A DNA stretch of 59,038 nucleotides, from assembly GCA_029212785.1 (NCBI GenBank), contig JARGOG010000018.1, forward strand, positions 7,560-66,597, in the 5' to 3' direction. Source of the stretch: Thalassobaculaceae bacterium (GTDB lineage: Bacteria; Pseudomonadota; Alphaproteobacteria; Thalassobaculales; Thalassobaculaceae). The position numbers and the translations under genes are program-made. The notes under the pieces were generated by a model. That model was not told the DNA's origin. It did no database searches and was given only the letters and a program-made list of their open reading frames with translations. Shown here in pieces: positions 57,921-59,038 of the stretch. How positions within the stretch are numbered: the stretch's first letter is position 1; every line of letters begins with the position of its first letter.

Positions 57921-59038
57921 ATGACTGACGCCACCCCCACCCTCGCCGAGACCCGTCCGCCGCAGATATTCGGCAAGGGGCCGATCGTGCCGACCAGGCA
58001 CTGGCGCATGCTCGACGACGGCCGGGTTCAGTGCGAGATGTGCCCGCGCTACTGCAAGCTGAAGGAAGGGGCGCGCGGCCTCTGCTTCGTGCGGGCGCGA
58101 CAGGGTGACGCCATCGTGCTGACCACCTATGGCCGGTCCAGCGGGTTCTGCATCGATCCGATCGAGAAGAAGCCGCTCAACCACTTCCTGCCCGGCACGC
58201 CGGTGCTGTCCTTCGGCACGGCCGGCTGCAACCTCGCCTGCAACTTCTGTCAGAACCACGACATCTCCAAAAGCCGGGAGATGGACGCCATGCAGGCCGA
58301 AGCACAACCCGAGGCGCTGGCCGAGACTGCTGCGCGGCTCGGTTGCCGGTCGGTCGCCTTCACTTACAACGACCCGGTGATCTTCCACGAATATGCCGAC
58401 GACGTCGCCCAGGCCTGCCACGACCGCGGGATCAAGAACGTCGCGGTCACCGCCGGCTACATCACCGAACGGGCGCGCGAGGATTTCTTCCGCCATATCG
58501 ACGCCGCCAATGTCGACCTCAAGGCCTTCACCGAGCGGTTCTATCGCGACGTGACAAAGAGCGAGCTGCGGGTGGTGCTGGAAACCCTGGAATACCTGGT
58601 GCACGAGACCGATGTCTGGGTCGAGATCACCAACCTGATCATCCCCGGCGAGAATGACGGCGCGGCGGAGCTGGAGGCCATGACTGAGTGGGTGGTCGAG
58701 CATCTCGGTCCCGACGTGCCGATGCATTTCTCCGCCTTCCACCCCGACTACCGCATGCTCGACAAGCAGCGCACGCCGTTCGCGACCCTGGCCATGGCCC
58801 GACGCATCGCCCGCAAGAACGGGGTGCGCCACGCCTATACCGGCAACGTCCACGATATCGGCCGGCAGTCGAGCTACTGCCACACCTGTGGTGAGCGGGT
58901 GATCGAGCGCGACTGGTACGAGCTCGGCGCCTGGAAACTGGACGGGACGGGCGCCTGCCTGTCCTGCGGCACAAAGCTCCCCGGCGTGTTCGATGGCCCG
59001 CCGGGTGTGTGGGGGCGCAAGCGGATGCCGGTCGGGAT
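57921..59038 (+). CDS. AmmeMemoRadiSam system: radical SAM enzyme AmrS (C-terminus beyond window)
   Basis: At least 372 residues; the gene runs off the end of the window. The radical SAM cluster motif is CNLACNFC (C-x3-C-x2-C, about residues 97-104) in AGCNLACNFCQNHD. An N-terminal cysteine group CEMCPRYC...GLCFVR (about 38-60) and a C-terminal pair CHTCGE...CLSCG (about 321 and 352) suggest extra metal or cluster sites. FTYNDPVIFHEYADDVA and NLIIPGENDGAAEL are family features. The ATG at 57921 has no strong ribosome site; AGAC is the only candidate. It is divergent from the AmrB-AmrA fusion. Confidence 0.92.
   Translation, partial: MTDATPTLAETRPPQIFGKGPIVPTRHWRMLDDGRVQCEMCPRYCKLKEGARGLCFVRARQGDAIVLTTYGRSSGFCIDPIEKKPLNHFLPGTPVLSFGTAGCNLACNFCQNHDISKSREMDAMQAEAQPEALAETAARLGCRSVAFTYNDPVIFHEYADDVAQACHDRGIKNVAVTAGYITERAREDFFRHIDAANVDLKAFTERFYRDVTKSELRVVLETLEYLVHETDVWVEITNLIIPGENDGAAELEAMTEWVVEHLGPDVPMHFSAFHPDYRMLDKQRTPFATLAMARRIARKNGVRHAYTGNVHDIGRQSSYCHTCGERVIERDWYELGAWKLDGTGACLSCGTKLPGVFDGPPGVWGRKRMPVG

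Overview
The window is GC-rich and densely coded, and it looks like the chromosome of an alphaproteobacterium, probably a free-living marine or soil Rhodospirillales-type organism. That placement is an inference from several things: a class I lysyl-tRNA synthetase, an AmrA-AmrB fusion, TRAP transporters, non-pyrrolysine MttB and dimethylglycine-dehydrogenase genes, glycine cleavage genes behind a tandem glycine riboswitch, and SD-led ATG/GTG/TTG starts. I see no tRNA, rRNA, CRISPR, prophage or insertion sequence.

Layout. 1-5928 (minus) is a four-gene operon: a dimethylglycine/sarcosine-dehydrogenase-like FAD-GcvT protein, an MttB-family methyltransferase, a second FAD oxidoreductase and a TetR regulator cut by the window edge. 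A double palindrome lies in front of it. Glucokinase follows, then a cold-adaptation pair (DEAD-box helicase, cold-shock protein). 9206-16368 (minus) reads as takP-takQ-takM-like TRAP transporter followed by pcaD-pcaH-pcaG, linking solute import with protocatechuate cleavage. 16935-19926 holds an unrecognised 517-residue protein and a zinc-ribbon methyltransferase. 20140-26271 has aspS, a MarR regulator, a secreted lectin-like/glycine-rich protein and class I lysK. 26419-31083 is the gcvT-gcvH-gcvP operon with its riboswitch.

31140-38943 has a lipoprotein and a CDGSH protein (with a possible AUA start), ispH-thrB-rnhA, a divergent LysE exporter/AraC regulator pair, dusA, yciB and an MFS carrier. 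39043-44208 has a 58-residue membrane protein, a Fur-box-preceded iron-binding protein, a TauE/SafE exporter, a threonate-dehydrogenase-like enzyme, a class II aldolase and a phytanoyl-CoA-dioxygenase-like enzyme. 44305-48311 holds two tandem paralogous FkbM-type methyltransferases with an uncharacterised N-terminal half. lepA, a fused iron ABC permease, a PuuB-like oxidase, a secreted hypothetical, a gamma-glutamyltransferase and a PAS protein follow. The window ends in the AmmeMemoRadiSam system: an AmrB-AmrA fusion divergent from the radical-SAM partner.

How the genes fit together. Stepwise demethylation of betaine-like compounds would deliver glycine and one-carbon units that the glycine-controlled cleavage system can use. 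The TRAP transporter probably feeds the beta-ketoadipate route or is co-expressed with it. The best candidates for undescribed biology are the FkbM pair, the coiled-coil tail on the TRAP permease, the 517-residue orphan, the lectin/glycine-rich secreted protein and the AmmeMemoRadiSam cluster. All functions come from reading motifs; no database search was possible.
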